Of a DNA stretch of 64,000 nt, positions 1 to 9,834 are shown one piece after another (within the stretch, counting starts at the first letter, position 1; each line of letters begins with the position of its first letter). The position numbers and the translations under genes were made by a program. Origin of the DNA: Amylibacter sp. (lineage in GTDB: Bacteria; Pseudomonadota; Alphaproteobacteria; Rhodobacterales; Rhodobacteraceae); contig JAJFHZ010000006.1 in assembly GCA_021775355.1 (NCBI GenBank), positions 62,001 through 126,000 of the forward strand. The letters run 5' to 3'. The notes beneath the pieces are model-generated. The model worked only from the letters and a program-made list of their open reading frames with translations. It ran no database searches and was not told the DNA's origin.

Positions 1-95
1 TCATCGACCAACGCAAGGCGCCTGCCAACCAAACGGTTGAACAAGGTGGATTTGCCAACATTCGGGCGTCCAACAATGGCTAGTGTAAAACTCAT
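1..95 (-). CDS. der: Der (EngA) GTPase, N-terminal fragment
   Basis: Only the first 31 codons are inside the window; the gene continues past the left edge. The translation opens [17 protein letters not shown], which is the G1/P-loop (GRPNVGKS) of the first GTPase domain of Der, the double-Era-like GTPase needed for 50S ribosome assembly. A P-loop this close to the N terminus, with the sequence [14 protein letters not shown], is typical of Der and fits its place downstream of the BamB-like gene, as in many proteobacteria (bamB-der). Era or another Era-like GTPase cannot be excluded from 31 residues alone. Confidence 0.85.
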   Translation of the reverse strand, partial: MSFTLAIVGRPNVGKSTLFNRLVGRRLALVD

Positions 96-143
96 GTATC
101 CAGTCTTTCATCTCTGAAAGACACCCCATACAGGGCAATGAAC

Positions 144-1487
144 CTATTTGAAAGCTTGGATTTGGCCATTTCCAGACAGAATATACATCACACCGTTCAC
201 AATTGCAGGCTGAGATGCCGCACCGCCCGGTATTTTAATCGTTCCAAGGGCTGCACCCGTGCTTGGGTTGAAGCTGCGAATATCGCCATCACTGCCGGCT
301 ACAATCAAACGGTTACCGGCCAAAACAGGGCCATAATACACGTGCGCTGTTCGCTGACGTTTGCCCTGTTTTAGATATCCCGGCAAATCGATGGCCCAGA
401 TTTCGGTGCCTGTGGCCGCATCCAACCGTTTCAGTTCAAACTGATCAGAGACCATGAATACCGATCCGCCTGTAGCCCAGACAGGGCTATATGTGCCATC
501 GTTCACAGTCCAGTTGCGCGTTCCCGTTTCGCGGTCGATCGAAATCAAACGTCCGGCCTGATTAGCTGCATAAAGCGTATTAGCAGAAATCACCGGATCA
601 CCGGATATTGCCCCGACAAAGCCACGTGCAAGACCTTTGCGGCCACCTGATACGGCAGCGCTCCAGACCCGTCTGCCTGTTTGAATGTTCGCACCCACCA
701 GCTCACCAGATGGGAACGGAATTGCAACGAAATCACCAACGGCAGCAGGCGTACCCGCTCCGGCCAACCCGGTGGATGAGCCCCCGCTTTGAATTGTCCA
801 ACGAATACGGCCATTGGTCAGCTCCAAAGCCAACGCTTTATTGTTTAAATTCACCGCAATGGCAGCACCATCGATAACCAGTGGTGCAGATGAAAACGCG
901 GCATTGGTTCTGTGCCGCCATACAACCCCACCTGTTGCCGGATCAAGGCTGATCACCTCTCCAAATCCGGTAGTCGCAACCAAAGTGCCATTACCGAATG
1001 CCAAACCACCACCCGAAACATTACCGCCTTTGTCCCAAGCAGCTGCCAGATTGCTTGTCCAAAGCGGTGCACCTGCCAAACTAAAGGCACGCACCTGTGT
1101 ATTTGCATCCAACGTATAAATACGGCCCGCTGCAACAATCGGGTCAGAAGTCAGGCGATGTTTCTTGCCATTTCCGGCCCCGATGTTCTGGCTCCAACTT
1201 CGCGTCAATGTCGCAGCCAATGCCGGGTGGGATACCCCATGTGTGGTATCACCGTTTTTATGAGTCCATTGTGTATAGTTTTGTGCGGCAGGCGCTGACA
1301 GTTGCGTTACAGCAACCTGTGTCGGTGCCGCCTGCGCTGCATCATCTCCGACTTCCTGTTCTGTTTGTGGACGTATATCCAGCCGTTCACCTTGCAATAT
1401 CGGTTCTTTTTTTGCACATGCGCTTATCGCCAGACCTGCTGCAAGTGCCAAAATCAGCGTTTTTCGGTGAGCCGCTTGTATTGCCAT
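144..1487 (-). CDS. bamB: BamB-like PQQ-repeat beta-propeller lipoprotein
   Basis: A 447-residue protein with a lipoprotein signal (hydrophobic residues 10-23, lipobox ISAC, Cys24) followed by a linker and a long repetitive region with PQQ-propeller repeats of the type 'G.l.sldp.tG...W' (for example ISLDPATGGVVWRH, SIDRETGTRNWTV and RLDAATGTEIWAI). This architecture matches BamB, the periplasmic lipoprotein scaffold of the BAM outer-membrane protein assembly machine. Its position between a YfgM-like gene and der mirrors the yfgM-bamB-der order known from Escherichia coli. The start ATG has only a weak Shine-Dalgarno sequence, but the signal peptide supports it. It could be another PQQ-propeller protein, but the context makes BamB the best call. 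Confidence 0.85.
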   Translation of the reverse strand: MAIQAAHRKTLILALAAGLAISACAKKEPILQGERLDIRPQTEQEVGDDAAQAAPTQVAVTQLSAPAAQNYTQWTHKNGDTTHGVSHPALAATLTRSWSQNIGAGNGKKHRLTSDPIVAAGRIYTLDANTQVRAFSLAGAPLWTSNLAAAWDKGGNVSGGGLAFGNGTLVATTGFGEVISLDPATGGVVWRHRTNAAFSSAPLVIDGAAIAVNLNNKALALELTNGRIRWTIQSGGSSTGLAGAGTPAAVGDFVAIPFPSGELVGANIQTGRRVWSAAVSGGRKGLARGFVGAISGDPVISANTLYAANQAGRLISIDRETGTRNWTVNDGTYSPVWATGGSVFMVSDQFELKRLDAATGTEIWAIDLPGYLKQGKRQRTAHVYYGPVLAGNRLIVAGSDGDIRSFNPSTGAALGTIKIPGGAASQPAIVNGVMYILSGNGQIQAFK

Positions 1488-1520
1488 ATCGAAGAACTTT
1501 CTATTACTCGGTTATTTTGC

Positions 1521-2210
1521 CTATTGTGCAGTTTCATTGCCAGAAAGCAACTGGGTCTGCAGCGGTATTTCACCACCCAAAGAAACCAGTAACTGGGCTG
1601 CACGCTGGCGTATTCCGGCAGAGATATCCGACTCATTCAAAAGCTGTGTAAGCTGCGCAATTGAACCTTCTACATCGCCCGTATCCAGCAGTGCCACGGC
1701 GATTTGTTCCAGTGCCAACGGGCGAAACGGGTTTCCGGGTGTTGCAAGGGTATGCAAAGACGTCATACGTTCCCCCTGATCCATATCTTTTCCGCTTAAA
1801 ATCAAAGCTTTGAATTGTGCCATATCACGATATATTTGTGATAAACTTGCGTCGTTCACGACAGTATCCAGCACCGCTAACGCCGCATCAATTTGACCGT
1901 CTTCGGATAAAATGGCCGCTTTTTGAAATGCAATCAAGACCGATGCAGAACCACTGATTTCGTTAATGTTTTCCAAAGCCGCGATTTGATCCGCAGCCGC
2001 TTCTTTGTCCAAAGCCGCAGAGATGGCATCACCACGTGCTTGCGCCGCCGCTTCGGCATTCGATTTGGACCACTCAGAAAAAGCCGCGCCGCCTACTATC
2101 AAGGCAATCAGCGCGCCTGCAATCCAGCCATATTTCTTGAAATAGCCATAAAGCTGGTCTTTGCGAACTTCTTCGGTGACTTCTTCGATAAAACTGTCGG
2201 TATCGCTCAT
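1521..2210 (-). CDS. YfgM-like TPR membrane protein
   Basis: A 229-residue protein with a short acidic cytoplasmic N terminus, one membrane helix at about residues 28-45 and a helical, Ala-rich periplasmic part resembling TPR repeats. This is the architecture of the TPR_21/YfgM family, an ancillary factor of the SecYEG translocon that hands exported proteins to periplasmic chaperones. It lies 33 bp upstream of the BamB-like gene on the same strand, so the two are probably cotranscribed, linking secretion to outer-membrane assembly. The ATG follows an AAAAGG ribosome binding site. Sequence identity within this family is low, so the call rests on topology and neighbours as much as on residues. 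Confidence 0.75.
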   Translation of the reverse strand: MSDTDSFIEEVTEEVRKDQLYGYFKKYGWIAGALIALIVGGAAFSEWSKSNAEAAAQARGDAISAALDKEAAADQIAALENINEISGSASVLIAFQKAAILSEDGQIDAALAVLDTVVNDASLSQIYRDMAQFKALILSGKDMDQGERMTSLHTLATPGNPFRPLALEQIAVALLDTGDVEGSIAQLTQLLNESDISAGIRQRAAQLLVSLGGEIPLQTQLLSGNETAQ

Positions 2211-2313
2211 GGCTTAGCCTTTTAATATTTTGGCGGACATTACATGGAAATCAGGGGAAATGCCAAGCGTGATTAAAGCCTTGGTGCAATATTCTTGAAT
2301 TATATAAAAGCAT

Positions 2314-3192
2314 TTAGTTGCTATCTTTGGCTTTATAGGTGTGTTCGTCCGCAGGAAAGGATCTGTCACGCACCTCATCGGCGTAACGCGTTATCGCATC
2401 ACGCATCATATCTTCCATATTTCCATAGCGTTTAACGAATGTGGGTACACGCGGGAAAAGGCCGACCATGTCTTCAAACACCAAGATTTGCCCATCGCAT
2501 TCCGCAGAAGCACCAATACCAATTGTGGGTATGTTGATAGCCTGATTTATTCTGTTTGCCAGGCGTTCCGCAACCCCTTCGACAACAACAGAAAAAGCCC
2601 CGGCCGCTTCTACCGCTTTGGCGTCAGCCACAACCGCATCGAACTGTTCTTTTGAACGCACAGCTTTGAACCCGCCCGCGGTGTTCATCTGTTGCGGCAT
2701 CAGTCCGATATGTGCCATCACAGGTATCCCGCGTGCTGAAAGGTAAGCGATTGTATCCGCCATTTCGGCACCACCTTCCAGTTTGACGGCAGCACAACCG
2801 GTTTCTTTGATGATCCTTGATGCATTGCGAAACGCGACCTCGGGGCTTTCTTCGAAACTGCCGAAAGGCATGTCAACGACAACCAGTGCTTTTTCCACAC
2901 CGCGCATCACCGCCTGACCGTGCATGATCATATGTTCCATCGTGACGCCCAACGTATTCGGCATCCCATGAATAACCATGCCCAAACTGTCACCGACCAG
3001 GATCATATCCGCATGTTCATCGACAAGCCGCGCAACATGGGCAGTATAAGCAGTTAAACACACCAATGGCTTGCCACCCTTGCGTGCAACAAATGCAGGA
3101 ACCGTCATCTTTTTCTTTTTTGCATAATTTTCAGAGACCTGATCTGGGTCTGCGGTCGCTAATTTCTTGGACAACGTACTGGTTGTAGACAT
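2314..3192 (-). CDS. panB: 3-methyl-2-oxobutanoate hydroxymethyltransferase
   Basis: PanB transfers a hydroxymethyl group from 5,10-methylene-THF to 2-oxoisovalerate, the first committed step of pantothenate and CoA synthesis. The 292-residue protein shows the family landmarks [12 protein letters not shown] (metal-binding Asp), DMPFGS, VKLEGG and AHIGLMPQ in order. I placed the start at ATG 3192, which follows AAAGGGGA; a start 15 codons upstream is possible in frame but has no good ribosome binding site. panC, which usually accompanies panB, is not adjacent: downstream is the YfgM-like gene and upstream is a divergent efflux operon. The leader carries an operator-like dyad, described separately. 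Confidence 0.96.
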   Translation of the reverse strand: MSTTSTLSKKLATADPDQVSENYAKKKKMTVPAFVARKGGKPLVCLTAYTAHVARLVDEHADMILVGDSLGMVIHGMPNTLGVTMEHMIMHGQAVMRGVEKALVVVDMPFGSFEESPEVAFRNASRIIKETGCAAVKLEGGAEMADTIAYLSARGIPVMAHIGLMPQQMNTAGGFKAVRSKEQFDAVVADAKAVEAAGAFSVVVEGVAERLANRINQAINIPTIGIGASAECDGQILVFEDMVGLFPRVPTFVKRYGNMEDMMRDAITRYADEVRDRSFPADEHTYKAKDSN

Positions 3193-3217
3193 GGGAGATT
3201 CCCCTTTAATAACATCA

Positions 3218-3232
3218 ATTATCGTTGATAAT
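3218..3232. promoter_or_regulatory. Dyad in the panB leader
   Basis: ATTATC-GTT-GATAAT is a perfect inverted repeat with 6-bp arms. A second dyad, ATCAA-N6-TTGAT, overlaps it. It lies 26 bp upstream of the panB start in the divergent panB/RND gap and next to a TATGAT hexamer on the minus strand, so it could be a repressor operator for panB. The arm order is opposite to an FNR box (TTGAT-N4-ATCAA), so I do not call it one. The region is AT-rich and a chance dyad is possible. Confidence 0.3.
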
Positions 3233-3334
3233 ATCATAACAAAGCTTTTCCAAGTCTATAGTCAAGAAATGAAAACCCGGATCATTTCGCATTATTAGAA
3301 AAGACTGTCTTTGAAAAAACCGCATAAACATATC

Positions 3335-3363
3335 TTGCAGCCTGCTTTATGGCAGCGTAATCT
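3335..3363 (+). promoter_or_regulatory. Candidate sigma-70 promoter of the RND efflux genes
   Basis: TTGCAG, a 17-bp spacer and TAATCT are spaced as a housekeeping -35/-10 pair. This would give a leader of about 55 nt before the adaptor ATG at 3424. It lies in the divergent gap with panB. The -10 matches consensus in only four of six positions, so this is tentative. Confidence 0.3.
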
Positions 3364-3423
3364 CCGCCAAATTACGTATCCTTTTGGTTGAATTGTTCAT
3401 TACCCTCTTTTCAGGAGATATTT

Positions 3424-4494
3424 ATGCGCCCGGTACCCATTTTACTTGCTTTATCAGTCTGCGCGGCCATTGCCCTCTATGTCTTGAAAGGTGGAAACAC
3501 AGCCGCGCCTGAGGATAATGTAACCGCATCTAAAATCACCACCGAAGCCTTTCCCCCCGTATCCGTTCTTGTCCAAAAGTCTATCGCACAACCTGTGACC
3601 AGTGGTATTGTTTTGCGCGGCCAGACCGAAGCATTCAGGCAGATTGTCGTTCTGGCGGAAACATCTGGCAAAGTGATTTCAAAGCCTTTGCGTAAAGGTA
3701 CATTGGTTACTGAAGGGCAGCTTTTATGTGAACTGGAAGTCGGCACCAAATCAGCAGCCTTGTCAGAAGCAAAAGCACGCCTTGAAGAAGCCAAAGCCAA
3801 TAACAAAGGTGCACGCGGACTTGTTAGAAAAGGCATTATTTCTGAAACTGCTGCATTTTCACGCGAAGCTGCCCTTGAAAGTGCGCAGGCAAATGTAGAC
3901 CGCGCAGAACGCGAATTACAAGATTTGCAAATCAAAGCACCGTTTTCGGGATTGCTCGAGTCTGATACAGCCGAATTCGGCTCTTACATGCAGCAGGGTT
4001 CTGCCTGTGCTACTGTATTGCAACTGAACCCGATGAAGCTGGTCGGCAATGCGACCGAACAACAGGTCGCAAAAATAACAGCAGGTGCCGATGCAAGGGC
4101 AAGATTGTTATCGGGCCGCGAAGTTCAGGGGAAAGTCACATTCGTGTCACGCCGTGCCGACAGTATCACAAAAACCTTCCGTGTTGAAATCACCGTGCCA
4201 AATGACGATGACAGCCTGCGTGACGGTTCCACCGTTGACATCTCTATCGCCCTTTCAGGTGCAATGGGTCATTTACTGCCACAGTCCGCCCTAACTTTGA
4301 ACGGTGAAGGCATATTGGGTATTCGGGTGGTTGAAGACAACAAAGCCAAATTCATAGCTATTAAAACGATCCGTGACAGTGCCGAAGGTATCTGGGTTTC
4401 CGGCCTGAATCCACAAACGGACGTTATTGTTGTGGGGCAGGAATATGTCACCGACGGACGCAAAGTTTCAGTGACCTTTAAAGAGGGTAGTTAA
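3424..4494 (+). CDS. RND efflux periplasmic adaptor (membrane fusion protein)
   Basis: A 356-residue HlyD/MFP-type adaptor that would link the inner-membrane RND pump to an outer-membrane channel. It has an N-terminal membrane or signal segment (residues 3-18), a lipoyl-like half around GKVISKPLRKGTLVTEGQLL, an alpha-helical coiled-coil hairpin rich in Ala and Glu (about 110-165), the second lipoyl half (IKAPFSGLLE) and a beta-barrel region. I chose ATG 3424 because AGGAGA sits 5 bp upstream; an upstream in-frame TTG lacks one. The permease starts 3 bp after its stop codon, so the two form an operon. No outer-membrane channel gene is nearby, so a channel encoded elsewhere is probably used. 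Confidence 0.92.
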   Translation: MRPVPILLALSVCAAIALYVLKGGNTAAPEDNVTASKITTEAFPPVSVLVQKSIAQPVTSGIVLRGQTEAFRQIVVLAETSGKVISKPLRKGTLVTEGQLLCELEVGTKSAALSEAKARLEEAKANNKGARGLVRKGIISETAAFSREAALESAQANVDRAERELQDLQIKAPFSGLLESDTAEFGSYMQQGSACATVLQLNPMKLVGNATEQQVAKITAGADARARLLSGREVQGKVTFVSRRADSITKTFRVEITVPNDDDSLRDGSTVDISIALSGAMGHLLPQSALTLNGEGILGIRVVEDNKAKFIAIKTIRDSAEGIWVSGLNPQTDVIVVGQEYVTDGRKVSVTFKEGS

Positions 4495-4497
4495 GCC

Positions 4498-7400
4498 ATG
4501 ATCGGTATCGTCGACTGGGCGTCCGCACGGGCGCGAATGATTATCACATTCGTGATAATGTCACTCGTCGCAGGGACAATGGCCTATCTCGGCCTACCCA
4601 AAGAAGGCGAGCCTGATATTGATGTGCCGTTCCTGTTCGTCTCTGTTCCTTTCCCCGGCATTTCCGCTGCCGACTCTGAAAAGCTACTGGTCAAGCCGCT
4701 TGAAACCGAGCTGAAAGAGCTGGAAGGCTTGAAAACCATGACCGCAACCGCATCCGAAAATTATGCGGGTATCGGACTGGAGTTTGAATTCGGATGGGAC
4801 AAGCCTTCGGTATTGGCGGAAGTGCGTGACAAGGTCAGTCAAGCTGAAGCGGATTTTCCTGATGGGGCCGAACAATACACCATCAGCGAGGTGAATTTTT
4901 CGCAATTCCCTATTCTGGTGGTCTCGCTATCCGGTGCAGTTCCCGAACGTACATTGTTACGTGTCGCCAAAGAATTACAAACCGATCTGGAAGGCCTGTC
5001 ACCGGTGCTGGAAGCGGGGCTTGCAGGGCACCGCGATGAAATGCTGGAAGTGCTGATCGACCCGTTGAAACTGGAAGCCTACAACGTGACCGCAGGCGAG
5101 CTATTGAATGTCGTGCGCAACAACAATCAATTGATTGCAGCCGGTGAAGTGGAAACAAAACGCGGGGCTTTCGCGGTAAAAATCCCATCATCGTTCGACG
5201 AAGCACAAGACGTCTACAACCTGCCTGTCAAAGTGAATGGCGACAGTGTGATCACTTTGGGCGATCTGGCCGAAATCCGTCTGACATTCGAAGACCGCTT
5301 GGGAACCGCACGCTACAATGGCGAAGCGACCGTTGCGTTGCAAATCGTTAAACGCAAGGGCGCCAACCATATTGAAACCGCAAAGCTTGTACGCGAAAAA
5401 GTGGCTGATGAAATGGAAGAATGGCCCGCAGAACTAAAACAGGCGATCCGTGTGGATTTCACCCTTGACCAATCCAAACAAGTGCAGGGCATGGTCAGCC
5501 AACTAGAGGGCTCGGTTCTGACGGCAATCATCCTTGTGATGATCGTTATATTGGGGGCCTTGGGGGTTCGTTCGGCCCTGTTGGTGGGCTTTGCCATCCC
5601 GACTTCGTTCCTGCTGGCCTTTGCTTTCATGGCGCTGGCGGGGCTGGCGATTTCCAACATGGTGATGTTCGGGCTTATTCTAGCGGTCGGTATGTTGGTT
5701 GACGGTGCTATTGTGGTGGTCGAATATGCCGACAAGCGCATAAAACAGGGCGTCGGGCCAATGCATTCCTATGTTATGGCCGCCAAACGCATGTTTTGGC
5801 CAATCATTTCATCCACCGCTACCACGTTATGCGCATTTTTGCCGATGTTGTTCTGGCCGGGCATCCCCGGTGAGTTCATGCGTAACCTGCCGATCACCCT
5901 GATCTACGTTCTGTCCGCATCATTGCTGGTCGCTTTGGTTTATCTGCCCGTTGTCGGCGGTGTTGCCGGGCGGATTAGTCGCGTATTGGAATATATATCT
6001 TTAAAGTTACGCCGGAAAACGCACATCATGTTGCGACTGGTCTTGTTCATCTTGGCTGCTGCGATTTTGATCGCATCCGTCAGATTTCTGGCGAACCGAA
6101 CGTTTGATGGCATAGTTAGCATTGTAATGGCGTTTCCCAGCATATTAGGTGCTATACTTGCATCCTTTGCCCTGTCTGCTGTCGGTGGGTCAATTTTCAA
6201 AAAACGTGAAATGGTGGAACGCGACCATTCTAAACGCACTTTATTCGGGGTATTCACCAAAAGCATTGTCGACAACCCAATTATTCCTGTCTTGGTTGTT
6301 CTAGCCACTATTTTATTCGTTACGGCAACATTTAAAACCTATGGCGTTTACGGCAAAGGCGTTGAATTCTTTGTCGATACAGAGCCGGAAAACGGCATCG
6401 TTTATGTACGCGCACGCGGCAATCTTTCATTAGATGAAAAAGATGAACTTGTGCGACTGGTGGAACAAAAACTACTGGTCATCAATGGTGTCGAGTCTGT
6501 ATTCTCCTTCGCAGGCGAAGGTGGCTTGAACCAGAACACCGGCGGCGCCAAAGCCCCGCTGGATACCATCGGGCAAATCCAGTTCGAACTGGATGACTGG
6601 AAGGTGCGCGGCACCGGCACCGGTGATGCGATCATGGAAAATATCAACCAGATAATGAAAACCATTCCGGGTATTCAGGCTGAAATATTTGTCGAAGAAA
6701 CCGGCCCTGCCAGTGGCAAGCCTTTGAACCTGCGGGTCAAGGGCGACAATTGGGAAAACCTGATGGAAGCCGCCGATATGGTGCGTACCAAGTTCAATAC
6801 ATGGGACGGTTTGAAAGACATCGAAGACACCCGCCCCTTGCCCGGCATAGACTGGCAGATCAACGTTGATGTGGAAGAAGCCGGGCGTTACGGTGCCGAT
6901 GTCGCGACCGTAGGCGCAATGGTACAACTGGTGACACGCGGCTTGCTTCTGGACACCATGCGGGTTGACAGTTCCGAGGAAGAAATCGACATCCGCGTTC
7001 GTGTCCCCGAAAAGGACCGCCTGCTATCCACACTGGACACATTGCGGGTGCGTACTGCCAATGGCCTGATCCCCTTATCAAACTTTATCAGCCGCAAACC
7101 CGTGCCGAAGCTGGCCCAGATCAATCGCGTCGACAGCGCACGCTATTTCGACATCAAGGCAGATGTGTTGGAGGGCGTGAATTCCAATGAACAAATCACA
7201 AAGCTTACAACATGGATGGAAACTGACATGCAAATGCCCAAAGGTATTGAGTGGGAATGGTCAGGCAGTCAGGAAGATCAAGAAGAAAGCCTCGCCTTCC
7301 TGCAATCAGCCTTTACGGGCGCCTTGGGCCTGATGTTTGTTATCCTTCTGACCCAGTTCAACAGTTTTTATAACTCGTTTCTTGTGCTGCTGGCTGTGGT

Positions 7401-7914
7401 TTTATCCACCACAGGTGTGCTGATCGGCATGATGCTGATGGGCCAACCATTCTCGGTGATTATGACCGGCACCGGCATTGTGGCACTGGCGGGCATTGTG
7501 GTGAACAACAACATTGTTCTGATCGACACCTATCAGGAAAAATCACGCGACATGCCAAAATTACAGGCCATTGTAGAAACTGCCGAGGCCCGCATTCGCC
7601 CGGTCCTGCTGACCACGATTACGACAATGGCGGGCCTGACCCCGATGATGCTGGGCTTATCCATCGACTTTGGCGCAGGCGGCTACAGCATTAATGCGCC
7701 AACCGCTTTGTGGTGGAAGCAACTGGCAACGGCTGTGGTTTTCGGCCTTGGGATCGCAACCGTCCTGACCCTTGTGCTGACCCCCGCAATGTTGGCGATG
7801 CGCATATGGATCGTGGCCATTTTCAAGCACCTCTTTGCCCGCAATCAAGCACGTAAAACGGGTAAAAAGCTGATAAGTCTGCATAATATTGCCTACAGTG
7901 ATATTGCGAAATAA
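4498..7914 (+). CDS. RND efflux permease (AcrB/MexB-like superfamily)
   Basis: A 1138-residue inner-membrane proton-driven pump with the two-fold RND plan: a first membrane helix, a large periplasmic loop, six helices, a second large loop and a final helix bundle ending near residue 1115. Helix 4 reads GMLVDGAIVVVEYAD, with one Asp where AcrB-type pumps have an Asp pair; the second is Gly. Between the two halves (about residues 490-580) is an insert with two additional hydrophobic segments that AcrB lacks, followed by the start of repeat two (VDNPIIPVLVVLA). The substrate cannot be deduced. The gene follows its adaptor by 3 bp and converges on the Atm1-type gene. Confidence 0.93.
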   Translation: MIGIVDWASARARMIITFVIMSLVAGTMAYLGLPKEGEPDIDVPFLFVSVPFPGISAADSEKLLVKPLETELKELEGLKTMTATASENYAGIGLEFEFGWDKPSVLAEVRDKVSQAEADFPDGAEQYTISEVNFSQFPILVVSLSGAVPERTLLRVAKELQTDLEGLSPVLEAGLAGHRDEMLEVLIDPLKLEAYNVTAGELLNVVRNNNQLIAAGEVETKRGAFAVKIPSSFDEAQDVYNLPVKVNGDSVITLGDLAEIRLTFEDRLGTARYNGEATVALQIVKRKGANHIETAKLVREKVADEMEEWPAELKQAIRVDFTLDQSKQVQGMVSQLEGSVLTAIILVMIVILGALGVRSALLVGFAIPTSFLLAFAFMALAGLAISNMVMFGLILAVGMLVDGAIVVVEYADKRIKQGVGPMHSYVMAAKRMFWPIISSTATTLCAFLPMLFWPGIPGEFMRNLPITLIYVLSASLLVALVYLPVVGGVAGRISRVLEYISLKLRRKTHIMLRLVLFILAAAILIASVRFLANRTFDGIVSIVMAFPSILGAILASFALSAVGGSIFKKREMVERDHSKRTLFGVFTKSIVDNPIIPVLVVLATILFVTATFKTYGVYGKGVEFFVDTEPENGIVYVRARGNLSLDEKDELVRLVEQKLLVINGVESVFSFAGEGGLNQNTGGAKAPLDTIGQIQFELDDWKVRGTGTGDAIMENINQIMKTIPGIQAEIFVEETGPASGKPLNLRVKGDNWENLMEAADMVRTKFNTWDGLKDIEDTRPLPGIDWQINVDVEEAGRYGADVATVGAMVQLVTRGLLLDTMRVDSSEEEIDIRVRVPEKDRLLSTLDTLRVRTANGLIPLSNFISRKPVPKLAQINRVDSARYFDIKADVLEGVNSNEQITKLTTWMETDMQMPKGIEWEWSGSQEDQEESLAFLQSAFTGALGLMFVILLTQFNSFYNSFLVLLAVVLSTTGVLIGMMLMGQPFSVIMTGTGIVALAGIVVNNNIVLIDTYQEKSRDMPKLQAIVETAEARIRPVLLTTITTMAGLTPMMLGLSIDFGAGGYSINAPTALWWKQLATAVVFGLGIATVLTLVLTPAMLAMRIWIVAIFKHLFARNQARKTGKKLISLHNIAYSDIAK

Positions 7915-8003
7915 TACGCAGACATGTCTTTCTCGCGGAGCGCATAAAGGTTTTATGGCCTTCCGCCCAAGAATATTTCGGCAATAAGAAAAAAAGTGCG
8001 CGT

Positions 8004-9824
8004 TTAGGCCGCATCCTCATCCGCTAACTGGCGATGCCACATGGTTGCATAACGTCCGTTATGGGCCAGTAACGCATCATGCGTGCCTTGTTCCGTCACA
8101 TGCCCCTGTTCCAGCACGATAATCAAATCCGCATCCACGACGGTGGACAGGCGGTGCGCAATGGTGATCACCGAACGCCCTTGCCCCATCTGGCGCAGGC
8201 TTTCCTGAATATCCCGCTCGGTTTCCGTATCCAGCGCTGAAGTGGCTTCGTCCAGCAACAGTATCGGTGGATTCTTTAGTAAGGTGCGTGCAATCCCAAC
8301 CCGCTGTTTTTCACCACCGGACAGTTTTAGCCCGCGTTCACCTACGGTGGTTTGATAACCATCTGGCAGGCTCATCACAAAATCATGGATTTTTGCAGCT
8401 TTCGCGGCCTTAACAATCTCGGCCTGTGATGCACCGTCACGGCCATAAGCCACGTTATAACCGATGGTATCATTGAACAGTACCGTATCTTGCGGCACGA
8501 TGCCGATCTGGCCGTGCAGGCTGCTTTGGGTAATGTCGCGCACGTCCTGCCCATCTATACGCAAGGCCCCCGCGCCAACATCGTAGAAGCGAAACAGCAA
8601 ACGCCCGATGGTGGATTTGCCGGAACCCGACGGGCCTACGATTGCCACGGTCTGCCCAGGTTTCACGGTTAGATTGAAGTCTTTCAATATGGGGCGATTT
8701 TCATCATATCCGAAATCTATATTGTCAAAAGTGACCTCACCCCCTGCAATCACCAGATCCTTGGCATTCGGTTTATCGTTAACTTCGGCTGGTTGTTCCA
8801 ATAGCTCAAACATCTCACCCATATCAACCAGGGCCTGACGGATTTCGCGGTAGACCGTGCCCAGAAAATTCAACGGCATGGTGATCTGGATCATGTAAGC
8901 GTTGACCATCACAAAGTCCCCTACCGTCAGATCGCCGCGTTGCACACCAATTGCGGCCATAACCATAACCAGTATCAGACCCAAGGTGATGAAAAACGAT
9001 TGGCCAAAATTCAAAAAACCCAAGGTATAATTGGTCTTCAGGGCGGCAACCTCATATCCACGCATACTTTCGTCATAACGCATGGCTTCGCGTTCTTCGG
9101 CCCCGAAATACTTTACGGTTTCAAAATTCAACAAACTGTCGATGGCTTTCTGGTTCGCGTCCGTATCCAGGTCATTCATTTCCTTGCGAATACGCACCCG
9201 CCATTCTGTCACTTTGAATGTAAACCAGATATAAAGTCCAATGGTGACAACAACCACGGCCAGATACCAGACATCGAACAGATAGAATAATATGGCCCCG
9301 ACAAAAATCAGTTCCAAAATCAACGGGCCGATGGAAAACAACATAAAGCGTAACAGGAATTCCACGCCCTTCACACCGCGTTCAATGATACGGCTTAAAC
9401 CACCCGTTTTGCGGCTGATATGATAACGCAAAGACATCGCATGGATATGGCGAAAAGTTTCCAATGCCAATTGCCGCAATGCACGTTGGGCCACACGGGC
9501 AAAAATCACATCGCGCAACTGATTGAAACCGACGCTCATTAAACGCGCTACACCGTAAGCAATGGTCAGCCCGACGGCCCCTGCCGTTAACATGAACACC
9601 GTGGTCGGCCCGCCCTGATCCGGTGCCATCGCATCCACTGCGCCTTTATAGAAAAACGGCGTCAGTACGGTAATGATTTTCCCTACAAGCAAAGCCAAAA
9701 GTGAAAGTACGATACGTATTTTGATCCACGCTTTATCCTTGGGCCATAGATAGGGCGACACCTTGCGGATAACTTTTACCGCTTGTTCTTTATTGACGTG
9801 CGTCTGGGTGATTATTGATGCCAA
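8004..9824 (-). CDS. Atm1/ABCB7-type ABC half-transporter
   Basis: A 606-residue fused permease-ATPase: six membrane helices in residues 40-330, then an ATPase domain with Walker A GPSGSGKST (near residue 395), signature LSGGEKQR, Walker B ILLLDEATSALD and a His switch (TIAHRLST). The N-terminal segment VSPYLWPKD and the EATSALDTETER region are typical of the Atm1 family, exporters of glutathione-based sulfur compounds or metal-glutathione complexes in mitochondria and alphaproteobacteria. The start is an unusual TTG: no ATG or GTG lies at a sensible place and AGGAG sits 8 nt upstream. That ribosome binding site is partly inside a hairpin, listed separately. Confidence 0.9.
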   Translation of the reverse strand: MASIITQTHVNKEQAVKVIRKVSPYLWPKDKAWIKIRIVLSLLALLVGKIITVLTPFFYKGAVDAMAPDQGGPTTVFMLTAGAVGLTIAYGVARLMSVGFNQLRDVIFARVAQRALRQLALETFRHIHAMSLRYHISRKTGGLSRIIERGVKGVEFLLRFMLFSIGPLILELIFVGAILFYLFDVWYLAVVVVTIGLYIWFTFKVTEWRVRIRKEMNDLDTDANQKAIDSLLNFETVKYFGAEEREAMRYDESMRGYEVAALKTNYTLGFLNFGQSFFITLGLILVMVMAAIGVQRGDLTVGDFVMVNAYMIQITMPLNFLGTVYREIRQALVDMGEMFELLEQPAEVNDKPNAKDLVIAGGEVTFDNIDFGYDENRPILKDFNLTVKPGQTVAIVGPSGSGKSTIGRLLFRFYDVGAGALRIDGQDVRDITQSSLHGQIGIVPQDTVLFNDTIGYNVAYGRDGASQAEIVKAAKAAKIHDFVMSLPDGYQTTVGERGLKLSGGEKQRVGIARTLLKNPPILLLDEATSALDTETERDIQESLRQMGQGRSVITIAHRLSTVVDADLIIVLEQGHVTEQGTHDALLAHNGRYATMWHRQLADEDAA

Positions 9825-9834
9825 AATATTGTCT

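Noticed and set aside
3212..3232. FNR/Anr box in the panB leader
   Set aside because: The half-sites are in the reverse order with a 6-bp spacer; the consensus is TTGAT-N4-ATCAA.
7915..8003. Terminator between the RND permease and the Atm1-type gene
   Set aside because: Only an interrupted, bulged stem can be drawn and no T run follows on either strand.
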